Notes: generated by a model not told the origin, from the sequence alone. A stretch of 52,695 bases of DNA from Deltaproteobacteria bacterium HGW-Deltaproteobacteria-14 (GCA_002841945.1 PHBI01000019.1:47114-99808), one strand, 5' to 3'; positions 17,564 through 27,584 are shown, numbered from the stretch's first letter. Numbers and translations: made by a program.

Positions 17564-18220
17564 ATGGTTTGGGACTTCTTCAAGAATCTCGCTCGCCAGA
17601 AGATGACTGGGGTCCAAGCCCAGGCGAAGGGCAAGGTCATGGGCGCCCAGGCGAAGGCCAAGATGAAGGCCTCCGCCAAGGTGAACCAGGGCCTCAAGGG
17701 TGCCACGAACAAGGCGAAGGGGGCCGCCAAGAAGAAGGCGGCCGGCGGAGGACAGGAGAAGGACCAGCCAGCGGCGCAGAAGAAGGACGAGGGTATGGGG
17801 CTGTTCGGCAAAGGTAAGAAGCAGGCGCAGTCTCAACCTGCGATGGCGGCGGTCGAGCCCGAGGCGGCGAGCTTCGGCGACAAGACGCAGTTCATCCAGG
17901 TCATGGAAGAACCCGGCACCAAGTCCTGTGTCGGCTGGCTCGTCGCGCTCAACGGTGCGCTCAAGGGCCAGGACTTCCGCATCGTCGACGGCAAGAACAT
18001 GATCGGCACCGCTGCGGACGCCGACATCGTGCTCACCGACCAGTACATGTCCTCTCGTCACGCCGTCCTGCGGCACGAAGAGGGGATGTTCGTGCTCGTC
18101 GACCTCGACTCGACCAACGGCACCTACGTCAACGAGACGCGCGTCAGCAAAGAAGAGCTGATCGACAACGACAGGGTGCGGCTCGGGCGGACCGAGCTGA
18201 AGTTCAAGTCTCTCTACTGA
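17564..18220 (+). CDS. FHA-domain protein with a Lys/Ala-rich N-terminus
   Basis: A 218-aa cytoplasmic protein. Residues 1-100 are a Lys/Ala/Gln-rich low-complexity arm, and residues about 120-218 form an FHA domain. FHA domains normally bind phosphothreonine. Here the loop Ser/Arg-His motif (SSRH, about 163-166) and NGT (about 185-187) are present. The GR pair after the first strands, whose Arg contacts phosphate, is replaced by GT (NMIGTAADAD, about 146-155). FHA proteins regulate type VI secretion, so a link to the adjacent injection system is plausible but unproven. The ribosome-binding site before ATG is weak; no better in-frame start exists upstream. Confidence 0.85.
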   Translation: MVWDFFKNLARQKMTGVQAQAKGKVMGAQAKAKMKASAKVNQGLKGATNKAKGAAKKKAAGGGQEKDQPAAQKKDEGMGLFGKGKKQAQSQPAMAAVEPEAASFGDKTQFIQVMEEPGTKSCVGWLVALNGALKGQDFRIVDGKNMIGTAADADIVLTDQYMSSRHAVLRHEEGMFVLVDLDSTNGTYVNETRVSKEELIDNDRVRLGRTELKFKSLY

Positions 18221-18387
18221 GGTCGGTGGGCGTGGCGGGCATCCCCACGCGAGGTCTCCAGCCGCGTGAGCGGGTCGCTCGTGTAGGGAAGGGCACGGAC
18301 CCGGAGCGCAACCAGCGTCAGCGCTCCGGTTGGCAACATGGCTCGGGGCGTCCGCCTCGCGCTCTCTCCGCCGGTGGCCAGGCGCGG

Positions 18388-18415
18388 TTGCATCTGTTCA
18401 TGGCCCGGGCATAAT
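18388..18415 (+). promoter_or_regulatory. Candidate promoter for the VWA-FHA gene
   Basis: TTGCAT (18388-18393), a 16-bp spacer and CATAAT (18410-18415) precede the GGAGG at 18441 and the GTG at 18452. The -10 matches 5/6, the -35 only 3/6. Confidence 0.35.
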
Positions 18416-18451
18416 CCAACAGGGATTCAGAATTTTTCTTGGAGGCGAGCT

Positions 18452-19915
18452 GTGTCGCTGAGTGCTGCGTTGCGTCCTGGACGCCTATTCCTTGCCCTGG
18501 TGCTCCTCATCGGGCTGAGCGCCCCGGCGCTGGCCGCGAAGGTGTCGTTCGACTACTTCGACGACTCCGACTGGTTGAAGGAAGACAAGGGCTTCGTGAG
18601 GTTCTTCGTCGACGTGCTCGACGACAACTACCTGGTCGTCCCCAAGGACGGGATCCAGGACGTCAAGGTCTTCGTCGAGGACAACGAGGTCGCCGGCGAT
18701 CTCAAGATCGAGACGGTGAAGGAGGCCAACGAGCCGGTCGCCATCGCGCTCCTGGTCGCTGCACACCAGAGCTACGCCTACAAGATCGAGGGGACGGCGT
18801 CGCCGGACATCCTCGATGCATCGAAACGCGGCTACAAGGCCTTCCTCAACAACCTCAGCGACCAGGACTGGACGACCGTCTGGTACTACAACGAGGAGGG
18901 GATCAAGAAGGTCCAGTCGTGGGGCCAGAACCAGGGGGCGGCCGCCGATCAGCTCGAGCGGATCAAGCCGGGCGACAAGGACAGCACCCAGCCGCCGGGC
19001 CTCTACAACGCCATCAAGAAGGTGGTCGAGGACGTCAACGAGAACTCCTCGAGCCTACCGCGTCGGCGCCTCGTCGTCGTGATGAGCGATGGTAAGGACC
19101 GCTACCTCGAGAACTCGAGCCTGCTCGAGAAGCGCATCACGGACATCGTCGAGACGGCGGTCACGGCGGGCAACGCGAAGGTCTACGTGCTGGGCTACAC
19201 CCTCGACACGCCGGACCCACTCGTGCACCTCAACACCTTGGCCCAGAAGACCGGCGGCATCTACCGCAACATCAGTGAGGTCGAGACCGAGGACGGCATC
19301 GCGACCGAGCTCGAGAAGCTGTCGCGGGAGATCAAAAACCAGTACGTCATGACCTTCAAGCCGAAGGAGTACGGCGGTAGCGACAAGCCGGTGAACTTCC
19401 GGCTCGAGATGATGACGACGGCCGGCCCCGGCAAGTACATCAGCGCCAACCCCATCAAGTGGCCGGCGAGGCCGTTCGATCCGATGGGGATCATCATCAT
19501 CGTGGCGGTCGTCCTCGGGTCGCTGCTCGGGATCTTCCTGCTCATCAAGCTCTTCAAAGCGATGGCGGCGCGGCGCGCGAACCGCCCGGTGTACGTCGAA
19601 GAGGAGGAGGAGTTCGTCGGGCCGTACAAGGGCAAGCTCACCTGCACGGGCGGGCAGTACGCGGGCGCGGAGTTCTTCCTGACCGAGGACGTGACGACGA
19701 TCGGCGCGATCGCGGGTAACACGATCGTCATCCAGGAGGCCGGCGTCTCGAAGCGCCACGCGGGCATCAAGATCGAAGACATGCGCTTCGAGCTCGCGGA
19801 CTTCGGGTCGACCAACGGGACGTTCGTCAACGGCAACAAGATCACCAAGCAGTTCCTGCGCGACCAGGACAAGCTCCGCATCGGTGAGTGCGAGCTCAAG
19901 TTCTCGCTCAAGTAA
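18452..19915 (+). CDS. Secreted VWA - transmembrane - FHA protein
   Basis: GTG 18452 follows GGAGG and starts a signal peptide (LFLALVLLIGLSAPALA), giving 487 aa. An upstream in-frame ATG (18338) would bury the signal, so it is rejected. Residues about 85-290 form a von Willebrand A domain outside the membrane, about 346-368 a transmembrane segment, and about 392-487 a cytoplasmic FHA domain. The VWA lacks the MIDAS DxSxS (AAHQSY near residue 104) although the MSDGKDR strand (211-217) is kept. The FHA has SKRH (433-436) and NGT (455-457) but GA instead of GR (418-419). It sits just after another FHA gene. It probably relays or scaffolds envelope state; the function is unknown. Confidence 0.85.
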   Translation: MSLSAALRPGRLFLALVLLIGLSAPALAAKVSFDYFDDSDWLKEDKGFVRFFVDVLDDNYLVVPKDGIQDVKVFVEDNEVAGDLKIETVKEANEPVAIALLVAAHQSYAYKIEGTASPDILDASKRGYKAFLNNLSDQDWTTVWYYNEEGIKKVQSWGQNQGAAADQLERIKPGDKDSTQPPGLYNAIKKVVEDVNENSSSLPRRRLVVVMSDGKDRYLENSSLLEKRITDIVETAVTAGNAKVYVLGYTLDTPDPLVHLNTLAQKTGGIYRNISEVETEDGIATELEKLSREIKNQYVMTFKPKEYGGSDKPVNFRLEMMTTAGPGKYISANPIKWPARPFDPMGIIIIVAVVLGSLLGIFLLIKLFKAMAARRANRPVYVEEEEEFVGPYKGKLTCTGGQYAGAEFFLTEDVTTIGAIAGNTIVIQEAGVSKRHAGIKIEDMRFELADFGSTNGTFVNGNKITKQFLRDQDKLRIGECELKFSLK

Positions 19916-19936
19916 ATATGGTCGACGCTTCAAGCC

Positions 19937-19970
19937 ACCGCCCGCGCTCGCTCCAGCGACCGCGGGCGGT
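19937..19970. terminator. Hairpin between convergent genes (possible bidirectional terminator)
   Basis: A 10-bp stem (ACCGCCCGCG with CGCGGGCGGT) extended by an inner TCGC/GCGA helix sits after the stop at 19915, but there is no T-run on either side. Its role as a terminator is uncertain. Confidence 0.4.
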
Positions 19971-20079
19971 GCCGCTTGCGGCAGCGCTCACCCGATTCTC
20001 TCCGGTCCGCCTCGGGGGCCGCGGGAGAGCGGTGTACACCCGAGACGCGGACATCGACCGACGCGACGGGGCGTCCCTC

Positions 20080-20952
20080 TCAGAGCGACGCCCCGATCCG
20101 GATGGTGATCGTCGTCGTCGACCCGAGGCTCGCCTCCACGCCGAGGGTTCCGTAGCTGAGCCCGAGCTCCAGGCCGAGCAGACCGCGGTGGGACAGCACG
20201 TTGGTGGCGGGGAGGATGGCGGTGGTCGCCTCGACGTCGCCTGCGAGCACGACGCCGATCGGGCGGGGTACTCCGTGGGCGAAGCCGAACGCGTAGCCGG
20301 CGTATGGCGCGATCCGCAGGGCGCCACCGAGGCCGAAGCGCTTGCCGATGGTCACGTCGGCCCCGGCGGCTACCACGGTGATGTCGCGCAGACCGAAGAG
20401 CCCGCTGACGTGGATCCGGGCGCCAAGGTCGGGCAGGCCGTCGAGCCCCTCGACGAACGCCCACTTCAGCTCGAGCGACGCGACCTGAAGGTCGATCGCG
20501 TGCAACCAGGCCAGCGCCACGCCGAGCTCCATGGACAGCGGGAGGCCCTTGCGCAGGAAGAACTCCGACGCCACCAAGGCGTCCGGCGCCGTACCTCGGC
20601 TCGCGAGGTCCCACGCGGCGCGCTCGCTCACGGGGGTGTAGGCCAGCTGGTATCCGAACGTGAAACCGAGGGCGCCGATCGTCGCGGTCGGGCCACCGAG
20701 CCCCGGCCGCGCGGCGGCGCCGAGGTCTCCGACGAGGGCGTCGAGCGCCGCCGCGTCGTAGTCCAGGCCGGTCGCCCCGCGGGTCACCAGGGGGGCGAGC
20801 TCGACGCCGGCGTGCGCGTCCGCCCCGCCAAGGCCGACAGCACCGATGAGCGCCACCCCGGCGAGGACACCCCGCAGGAGCGTCCATCGCCCCCGACGCC
20901 CGGGCCGGCCACCGCCGGCGCGGGTGGGGAGCGCTGGGTCGAGCGCGCTCAC
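20080..20952 (-). CDS. Secreted outer-membrane-like protein of unknown function
   Basis: A 290-aa protein beginning at GTG 20952, overlapping the phaR-like stop by 4 bp (GTGA). After an Arg-rich leader comes a hydrophobic signal segment (LLRGVLAGVALIGAVGL...ADAHA). The mature part alternates short hydrophobic strands with Gly/Asp turns (FGYQLAYTP, SLELKWAFVEG, IAPYAGYAFGFAHG, TLGVEASLGST) and ends in TTTITIRIGASL, as outer membrane barrels do. No family is recognised. The overlap places it in the same transcript as the PhaR-type regulator. Confidence 0.7.
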   Translation of the reverse strand: MSALDPALPTRAGGGRPGRRGRWTLLRGVLAGVALIGAVGLGGADAHAGVELAPLVTRGATGLDYDAAALDALVGDLGAAARPGLGGPTATIGALGFTFGYQLAYTPVSERAAWDLASRGTAPDALVASEFFLRKGLPLSMELGVALAWLHAIDLQVASLELKWAFVEGLDGLPDLGARIHVSGLFGLRDITVVAAGADVTIGKRFGLGGALRIAPYAGYAFGFAHGVPRPIGVVLAGDVEATTAILPATNVLSHRGLLGLELGLSYGTLGVEASLGSTTTITIRIGASL

Positions 20953-21611
20953 GCGTCCGGCTCGACCTCGGCCGGAACCTCGTGGTCGCGGCGCCGCTCG
21001 CGGCCCGTCACCTCGTCGAGCTCGGCCTCGAGCTCGGCCACCCGGCGCTCGAGCGCGACGATCCGACGATGGTTCACGTCGAACTGGCCCAGGTACTTCG
21101 TGACGACGCTCCAGCGGTCCTCGACGTTGCGCTGCAGGCTCTCGTAGGCCAACTGGGTGCCGTTCACCCACTCGCGCAGCGCGTCGGTCGCCTTCGCGCG
21201 GGGCTCTGGGATCGGCTCGGGCTCGGGCTCCGGCTCCGGCTCGACGAACGCGGCCTCCTTCTCGCCGCCGCGGCCTCGGAACACCTTGCTAACCTTCTTC
21301 TCGGCCTCATCCCGGAGGTTCGTGACCGGCTGGGTGATGTGGCGCTGGATGAACTCGTTCGAGTGCAGGAAGAGGTTTCGCAGCGTGTCGATGGGCAGCA
21401 TCCGCGCGCGCCGCTCCTTGTCGAACAGGATCTGCGTCAACGTCGCGCTCGTCAGGTCTTCCTTGGTGCGGTTGTCGATGATCCGCACCTCCTCGCCCTC
21501 TTGCACCAACGCCGCGATCTCGTCGTGGGTGATGTAGCAGCTCTCCGACATGTCGTAGAGCTTGCGGTTGGCGTAGCGCTTGATGACGCGAGGGCCTCTG
21601 TCCTGTCCCAT
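20949..21611 (-). CDS. phaR: PhaR-type polyhydroxyalkanoate synthesis regulator
   Basis: A 220-aa protein. Residues 8-70 form the PHA accumulation regulator DNA-binding domain (IKRYANRKLYDMSESCYITHDEI, VRIIDNRTKEDLTSATLTQI), one of the most recognisable signatures in this window. A PHB-accumulation helical region follows. Then come an EP-dipeptide run (EPEPEPEPE, about 123-133, encoded by a small DNA repeat near 21212-21245) and a C-terminal coiled coil (RIVALERRVAELEAELDEV). PhaR represses phasin and PHA genes until it binds PHA. No PHA synthase or phasin gene is in the window. GGAGGGG lies before the ATG. Confidence 0.92.
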   Translation of the reverse strand: MGQDRGPRVIKRYANRKLYDMSESCYITHDEIAALVQEGEEVRIIDNRTKEDLTSATLTQILFDKERRARMLPIDTLRNLFLHSNEFIQRHITQPVTNLRDEAEKKVSKVFRGRGGEKEAAFVEPEPEPEPEPIPEPRAKATDALREWVNGTQLAYESLQRNVEDRWSVVTKYLGQFDVNHRRIVALERRVAELEAELDEVTGRERRRDHEVPAEVEPDA

Positions 21612-21675
21612 CTGGCCCCTCCTCGGGGTGTCCCAGCTGCAATGCGACGCGCGCGGTTGATGTGCGGCTGCGAAG

Positions 21676-22152
21676 TCAGTCCGCGGCGGCTTTCGCCTTT
21701 TGTGATCGCCGTGCCACGCAGGCCGGCGTGCTGCAGTGCCCGTAGATGACCATCTCGTGATCGGTCATCTCGAACCCGTGCGCCGCCGCGATCTTCTCCT
21801 GCAGGCGCTCGATGGTGTCGTTGCGGAACTCCACGATGCGCCCGCAGTCGACGCAGATCAGGTGGTCGTGGTGGTCGACATCCGCGGACTCGTAGCGCGC
21901 GGGCCCGTCGCCAAAGCGCGACTGGTTGGCGAGCCCGGAGTCCACGAAGAGCTTCAGCGTCCGATAGACGGTCGCTTGCCCGATGCTCGGGTCGGCGCGG
22001 CGGACCCGGGCGCACAGCTCGTCTATGTTCGGGTGACCGGTGATGGCGAAGAACTCGCGGGCGATGGCGAGGCGCTGGCGGGTCATGCGAAGCCCCTTCT
22101 CGTGCAGGTACTGCTCGAGGCGCTCCTCCCAGGGCTCGTGGGTCTCCGTCAT
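21676..22152 (-). CDS. Fur-family metal/peroxide-sensing repressor
   Basis: A 158-aa Fur superfamily protein. The winged helix has the family pattern (KGLRMTRQRLAIAREFF, HPNIDELCARVRRADPSIGQATVYRTLKLF). The dimerisation domain has the HHDH cluster (94-97), C100-x2-C103 and a second structural zinc pair C140/C145. Regulatory His/Cys residues do not allow a choice between Fur, Zur and PerR. It is a candidate repressor for the TGCAA-N5-TTGCA boxes at 38549 and 40408, but any Fur paralogue outside this window would do. It is divergent from the lipoprotein gene at 22243. Confidence 0.9.
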   Translation of the reverse strand: MTETHEPWEERLEQYLHEKGLRMTRQRLAIAREFFAITGHPNIDELCARVRRADPSIGQATVYRTLKLFVDSGLANQSRFGDGPARYESADVDHHDHLICVDCGRIVEFRNDTIERLQEKIAAAHGFEMTDHEMVIYGHCSTPACVARRSQKAKAAAD

Positions 22153-22242
22153 CGTGGTCGGTCTACCTCATTCACAGCGCTTTCGGCCGATAGCACACTC
22201 GGGCGGTGCCGCGGAAGCGACTCGCGTAGTATACCTCTTACC

Positions 22243-22890
22243 GTGCGTAGCATCGTCCCCGCTCTCGTTGTCATGCTCACCCTGGGCGTCGCATGCGCGT
22301 CGTCCGCGCCGGTGACCCCGGTCGAGGTGGTCGACGCCCAGGTGGCGGCGATCCGCGCCGGGGATCTCGCCCAGGCGCACGCGCTCCTGACGCCGGAGGC
22401 CCGCGTGGTCGCCCCGCAGTGGCCGCGGGCCGCTGACGTCGCGGCTCCCGTCGACGCGGTCGAGCTCAGCCGCTCGGCGCGCTGGGAGCGCGCGGGCGGG
22501 GCGCTCGTCCTCGAGCGCGCGGCCAGCGGCTGGCAGATCCGCGCCGGCGTCCTCGGGCTGATGCGCGCGGGGACCCCGGAGGAGGCGCTGACGAGCTTCG
22601 CGCTCGCGATCTTGTCGCGCGACTACCGCGCCCTCCTCAACCTCCTGCCCCAGCGCGACCGACCGATGTGGACCGCCGATCGCCTCGCGGCGGCCTTCGA
22701 CGCCCCTGCGACGCGCGCGCGCTGGATCGCGCTGGCCCAGGGGTTGCGAGGCGGTCCCGCGCCGCTGACGTGGATCGATCGAGCGCGCGTGCGCGCCGCG
22801 GTCGGCGAGTCGACGGTCGTCCTGGTGCGGGAGGACGGGGGCTGGAAGGTCTTTGACGTCCTGCCCGCAAGCGTCTACACCCGCCCATGA
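22243..22890 (+). CDS. Lipoprotein with two NTF2-like repeats
   Basis: A 215-aa protein from GTG 22243. It has a short signal ([15 protein letters not shown]) with C18 as the probable lipidation site; the lipobox is weak. Two repeats are visible. Each opens with TP-x-E and a helix, then a D-L/Y-x-A-L-L segment ([39 protein letters not shown]), and each closes with a GW strand ([18 protein letters not shown]). This is the look of NTF2/DUF4878-type domains. It lies 40 bp before aspartokinase. A TAGTAT -10-like element at 22227-22232 would put the transcript start almost at the GTG. Function unknown. Confidence 0.75.
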   Translation: MRSIVPALVVMLTLGVACASSAPVTPVEVVDAQVAAIRAGDLAQAHALLTPEARVVAPQWPRAADVAAPVDAVELSRSARWERAGGALVLERAASGWQIRAGVLGLMRAGTPEEALTSFALAILSRDYRALLNLLPQRDRPMWTADRLAAAFDAPATRARWIALAQGLRGGPAPLTWIDRARVRAAVGESTVVLVREDGGWKVFDVLPASVYTRP

Positions 22891-22930
22891 GCCCCGGATC
22901 CCACGGCGGGTGGGGCGCGGAGGAAGGGCT

Positions 22931-24166
<1,236 letters not shown>

Positions 24167-24226
24167 TTTGAGGCGCCGCCCGACGCTCGGTCTCACCCGC
24201 GACGGTGGTCCCGGGCGAGCGGACGG

Positions 24227-25309
24227 TCAGGGCGCAGCCGGCTCGAACGGGGCCTTCAACGCCGCCTCGAGGACGGGCGCCTGATCGGCGATGTGCCAGA
24301 ACCCGTCATCGCCCCTCACCATCGGTACGCGCGCGTCCGAGGCGGTGACGACCGTGACCCGGCCGCTGGTCGGGTCGCCGTCGACCCGGACTGGGTCGTC
24401 GGTCGCGGCCAGCGGTGGCTTCCAGCCGTCGGTCCGCGCCCAGCGCGCGTAGAGCTCGCGGTCGCTCTTCGCGTCCACGTACATCGCGAGCCCGGCGTCT
24501 TCGTACGCCTTGCGGCGCTGGCGCCGGGTCGTGCGACGCTGAACGTCACGCTGCACCTCGCGACTCCGTTGGAGGGCGGCGAGCACGGCCGCGCGCGCCT
24601 CGTCATCGACGAGGCTGTAGAGGACCTTGGTGTTCACGGGCTGCTCCGCGAGCGCTGCGCGGGCCAGGTTGTAGGCTCCTTGCGGGGTCTGAGGATCGCG
24701 ACCCTGGCGCCAGGCGGCCTCGCGCTCGGTCGCTGCGCGCTCGATCTTGGCGGCGCTGTCGGTGAGGGTCCGGACCGTCGCGGACGCGAGGATGACGTCC
24801 CGCACGAGGAGCGAACGCCATCCGCCCTCGGTCCTAATAAACCCGAAGCTCTCGCCGGCGGACGAGTGGACGATGGCCTTCATTGGCTCGTGGGTCGCGT
24901 CGAGGGTGACGTCGTGGTGGTTCACGCCGTCCATCGCGTGGCCGTCGAAGCGCATCTGATCGGGGGTGAGCAGTCGCGCCAGCAGCTTGGGGCCGGCGCG
25001 GTCCTCGTCGGGGAAGATCGTGTCGACGAGCCCCTCGCCGAGGGCGATCCGCGCCGTGGCCGCCTGGGCGCCGTCGCCGTAGACCTCCGGGACGCGCTGG
25101 AGCGCGGCGTGGAGGGTGCGAACGAGCGCGATGAGCTCCTGCTGGGAGCCCGGGTCGGTCAGAGCCCAGAGCGCGTCCATGTCGGCGTGCTGCAGCGCCG
25201 CGATGGTGCTGTTCAACGCCTCGACCACGCCGGGTTCTTCGGCATGCTGCGATGCACAGGAGGCGCTCGCGAGGGCGGCGGCGAGGAGGAGACCTTTGGC
25301 GAGTCGCAT
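24227..25309 (-). CDS. Lipoprotein with two NTF2-like repeats
   Basis: A 360-aa lipoprotein (MRLAKGLLLAAALASASC, C18). AAGGAGG lies 5 bases before the ATG; longer upstream frames lack a signal and are rejected. Two repeats resemble those of the protein at 22243. The first opens VVEALNSTIAALQHADMDAL and closes near EGGWRSLLVRD. The second opens TPQGAYNLARAALAEQPVNT and closes DGFWHIADQAP. An Arg-rich helical insert (about 255-285) carries RRTTRRQRRK. It is convergent with aspartokinase and divergent from the lipoprotein at 25450. No known function. Confidence 0.78.
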   Translation of the reverse strand: MRLAKGLLLAAALASASCASQHAEEPGVVEALNSTIAALQHADMDALWALTDPGSQQELIALVRTLHAALQRVPEVYGDGAQAATARIALGEGLVDTIFPDEDRAGPKLLARLLTPDQMRFDGHAMDGVNHHDVTLDATHEPMKAIVHSSAGESFGFIRTEGGWRSLLVRDVILASATVRTLTDSAAKIERAATEREAAWRQGRDPQTPQGAYNLARAALAEQPVNTKVLYSLVDDEARAAVLAALQRSREVQRDVQRRTTRRQRRKAYEDAGLAMYVDAKSDRELYARWARTDGWKPPLAATDDPVRVDGDPTSGRVTVVTASDARVPMVRGDDGFWHIADQAPVLEAALKAPFEPAAP

Positions 25310-25411
25310 CACGCCTCCTTGATAGCAACGACAGGGCCCGCGCGGCAAGCGGTGGCGGCGTAGTCTCGGCACCGCGGGACGCGTTGGGGTGCGCCCGGGT
25401 GAAGCCTGGCG

Positions 25412-25442
25412 TTGACACCCGCCGGGAGGTTGGCGGTATTCT
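25412..25442 (+). promoter_or_regulatory. Candidate promoter for the lipoprotein at 25450
   Basis: TTGACA (25412-25417) is followed at 17 bp by GGTATT (25435-25440), or at 19 bp by TATTCT (25437-25442). The predicted start is within a few bases of the ATG, implying a very short or leaderless mRNA. The -35 flank GCGTTGACACCCG recurs exactly at 28431. Confidence 0.45.
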
Positions 25443-25449
25443 GCACGGG

Positions 25450-25965
25450 ATGGGACGTTCGATCGCGATTCTTCTGGCCCTGACCCTCCTGTCCGGATGT
25501 CGCGAGCGCGATCCCGAAGAGGTCGCGGAGGAGTTCGTCGGCACCTTGGAGGACTACCGACGCGGTCCTTCGACCACCCGGCTCGAGCACGCCTGGACGC
25601 TCCTCGACGAAGCGAGCCAGGCGCCCCTGGTCGCGCGCGCACAGGCCGCGAGTGCGTCGCTGGGGGTGACGATCGAGCCGTGGACACTGCTGCGCTACGA
25701 CGGGCTCGTGCGGGGTGACCGGGTCACCCGGGTCGAGAGCGTGGCGGTCGGCGATGATCGCGCGCGGGTCGCCGTACACTTCGCGTGGGGCATCCCGAAG
25801 AGCGCGGGAGGTCCCGCGGAGCCGCCGGAGTCGACCGAGCTCTCCCTCACGAAGACCTCGGGAGGGTGGCGCGTCTCCCTGCCCCTGCGCGTTGAGCCGG
25901 GCGGCCCCGGGCCGGCGACGTCTCCGCCCGGTGCGCCCCCCCCTCAGGGTGAGGAGCCCGGGTGA
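25450..25965 (+). CDS. NTF2-like lipoprotein, single repeat
   Basis: A 171-aa lipoprotein with a canonical lipobox (LLALTLLSGC, C17). The mature part opens with a helix (EEVAEEFVGTLEDYRRGP), then AWTLLDEASQAPLVARAQ, and closes with a GGWRVSLPLRVEPGG strand, then a Pro-rich tail. This is the single-copy version of the pattern duplicated in the proteins at 22243 and 24227. No Shine-Dalgarno is placed correctly before the ATG, in line with a leaderless transcript. The stop overlaps the next start by 4 bp (GTGA). Confidence 0.72.
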   Translation: MGRSIAILLALTLLSGCRERDPEEVAEEFVGTLEDYRRGPSTTRLEHAWTLLDEASQAPLVARAQAASASLGVTIEPWTLLRYDGLVRGDRVTRVESVAVGDDRARVAVHFAWGIPKSAGGPAEPPESTELSLTKTSGGWRVSLPLRVEPGGPGPATSPPGAPPPQGEEPG

Positions 25966-26852
25966 ACCCCTCGACGCGTCGCATGAAGTCGATCGTCGCG
26001 GTGGAGCGGTGGCTCTACCGCAAGGACGGCAACGACTACGGTCCGGTCTCGACGGACGAGCTCCTCGACGCGATCATGAAGAAGAAGGTCGACCTGGGCA
26101 CCCAGGTCTTCCCGCTCGCCTCGCGTCGCTGGAGCGTGGCGGCGGAGCACGCGCTCCTGCGCGACTACTTCGAGAAGTGCCAGATCCGCTGGCGCGCGGA
26201 GGCCCTCGACACCGAAGCCGAGGCCCATGTCCGGCGCCTCGCCCGGGCGCGGCAGCGCCGTCGCCGGGTGTTCTCGCTGTTCGTCATCGGGGTGCTGGTC
26301 GCCGCCGGCCTCGCCGCGTGGATCATCTGGCGCCTCGGGCAGGCGCAGCCGCTCGGGCTCGACCGCCTCGCCCGCCTGCCGGCCGTCGTCGCGCTCCCCG
26401 GTCTCGACGCAGCGCGCCCCGCTCTCCCGCAGCTCACGCTCGCCCAGGGCACGGTGGTGCCGCGCCTCTCCGAGCCTGAGACGTACGACACGGCGGGCAT
26501 CGCGATGGAGGGGGACGGGCCGAGCGCCCCGACGGTGACCAAGCTCAGCTTCACCGAAGACGGCCAGGTCAAGGGTATCTCCCAGGTGGAGCTGCAGCGG
26601 GTGCTCGACGGCGCCCGGAAGAACCTGAACCCGTGCGCAGCGGACGCGGCGCGCCGTGATCCGGCGTTCAAGGGCACCCGCATCAGCTTCACCGTTACCC
26701 CAGGCAGGATCGCGAGCATCACGGTGAGCGACGAGGTCAAGCGCAACGCGGCCTTCAAGGCCTGCGTGAAGACCGCGCTCAACCGCGTCCCGGTCCCGGT
26801 GTACGAGGGCGGCAACCGCCACGTCACCATCCCCATCAGCATCAATCGGTAG
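25962..26852 (+). CDS. GYF_2 domain - transmembrane - AgmX/PglI-like C-terminal protein
   Basis: A 296-aa inner membrane protein. Residues about 15-60 form a GYF_2 domain (WLYRKDGNDYGPVSTDELL...TQVFPLASRRWSVA). A basic stretch (RRLARARQRRRR) precedes the single transmembrane helix (about 102-122, VFSLFVIGVLVAAGLAAWII). The C-terminal periplasmic domain (about 190-296) follows the myxobacterial AgmX/PglI C-terminal pattern: V-L-x-x-A-x-x-N-L-x-P-C, GTRISFTVTPGRI, ACVKTALNRVPVPVYEGG. Such domains occur with gliding or TonB-like adaptors. The start is GTG 25962, coupled to the previous gene; ATG 25983 is possible. Confidence 0.8.
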   Translation: MNPSTRRMKSIVAVERWLYRKDGNDYGPVSTDELLDAIMKKKVDLGTQVFPLASRRWSVAAEHALLRDYFEKCQIRWRAEALDTEAEAHVRRLARARQRRRRVFSLFVIGVLVAAGLAAWIIWRLGQAQPLGLDRLARLPAVVALPGLDAARPALPQLTLAQGTVVPRLSEPETYDTAGIAMEGDGPSAPTVTKLSFTEDGQVKGISQVELQRVLDGARKNLNPCAADAARRDPAFKGTRISFTVTPGRIASITVSDEVKRNAAFKACVKTALNRVPVPVYEGGNRHVTIPISINR

Positions 26853-26961
26853 CGGCGACCCAGCGGCCGCCTCCGCTTTTACCTGCGTTTTGCCTGCGCC
26901 CCGACCGGGGGCTCGTCGAACCACGCGTCGTCGTCCCACACCTCGCCGAAGGAGCAACCCC

Positions 26962-27447
26962 ATGCGCCGCCACACCCTCCTCGTCGCCGTCATCGCGTCC
27001 TACGTCCTCTCCGCCTGCGGCTCGTCGCAGACCGGCGGGGAGCCGCCCGCACCGCCCACGCCAGCCCCGGCGGTCGCCGCCGAGCCCGTCGAGCCCGCCG
27101 AGCCCGCCGCGCCCCCGACCGCGCCCCCGACCGAGCCCACGCCGACCGCCGGCGAGTCGAAGGAGGGCACGGTCGTCTTCGAGGCCCTCGAGCCGATCAA
27201 GTCCGTGCGTTCGTACACCGGAGCCGAGCTCTTCCTCGAGGCGAACGACGAGCGCGTCGTCCTGCGCCCGACGGAGAAGGTGACCCGCGACCAGCTCGTC
27301 ACGCTCGCCGGCAAGCGGGTCCGGGTCACGGTCGCGTGGACCGAGGGCCACGACCCCGACCCGACGTCACAGGCGCCCATGGGCCCTGACGGCAAGGCCA
27401 TGAAGCAGGGCGCCGGGTGGCGGGTCCTGGCGGTCGAGCAGCTGTAG
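26962..27447 (+). CDS. Pro/Ala-rich lipoprotein
   Basis: A 161-aa lipoprotein (MRRHTLLVAVIASYVLSAC, C19) with AAGGAGC before the ATG. Residues 20-70 are a Pro/Ala/Glu spacer (PAPAVAAEPVEPAEPAAPPT) that could cross the periplasm. The C-terminal domain (about 73-161) is a compact beta-rich module (VRSYTGAELFLEANDERVVLRP, AGKRVRVTVAWTEGHDPD) ending GWRVLAVEQL. No family is recognised. It follows the GYF_2 gene by 109 bp, possibly in one transcript. Confidence 0.75.
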   Translation: MRRHTLLVAVIASYVLSACGSSQTGGEPPAPPTPAPAVAAEPVEPAEPAAPPTAPPTEPTPTAGESKEGTVVFEALEPIKSVRSYTGAELFLEANDERVVLRPTEKVTRDQLVTLAGKRVRVTVAWTEGHDPDPTSQAPMGPDGKAMKQGAGWRVLAVEQL

Positions 27448-27451
27448 CTCA

Positions 27452-27477
27452 GGGCCAGTGTCGCCACGGCCTGGCCC
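27452..27477. terminator. Weak hairpin between convergent genes
   Basis: A 7-bp perfect stem (GGGCCAG with CTGGCCC) sits 4 bp after the lipoprotein stop. There is no T-run, so it may be only a mRNA 3' end structure. Confidence 0.3.
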
Positions 27478-27584
27478 GCTTCGCGTCGGCCAGCCGGGCC
27501 TCTCGGGCCTCCTTCGCGGGGTGCGGGGCGCGGCGCCCGGGTAGCGGTCCGGCCACCGCGGCCTCGCGCCGCGCGGACACCGAC

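Noticed and set aside
21212..21245. Short repeat in phaR as a regulatory satellite
   Set aside because: It simply encodes the EP-dipeptide linker on the coding strand.
22153..22242. Fur box in the intergenic region upstream of the Fur-family gene
   Set aside because: No clear palindrome of Fur, Zur or PerR type could be found by eye.
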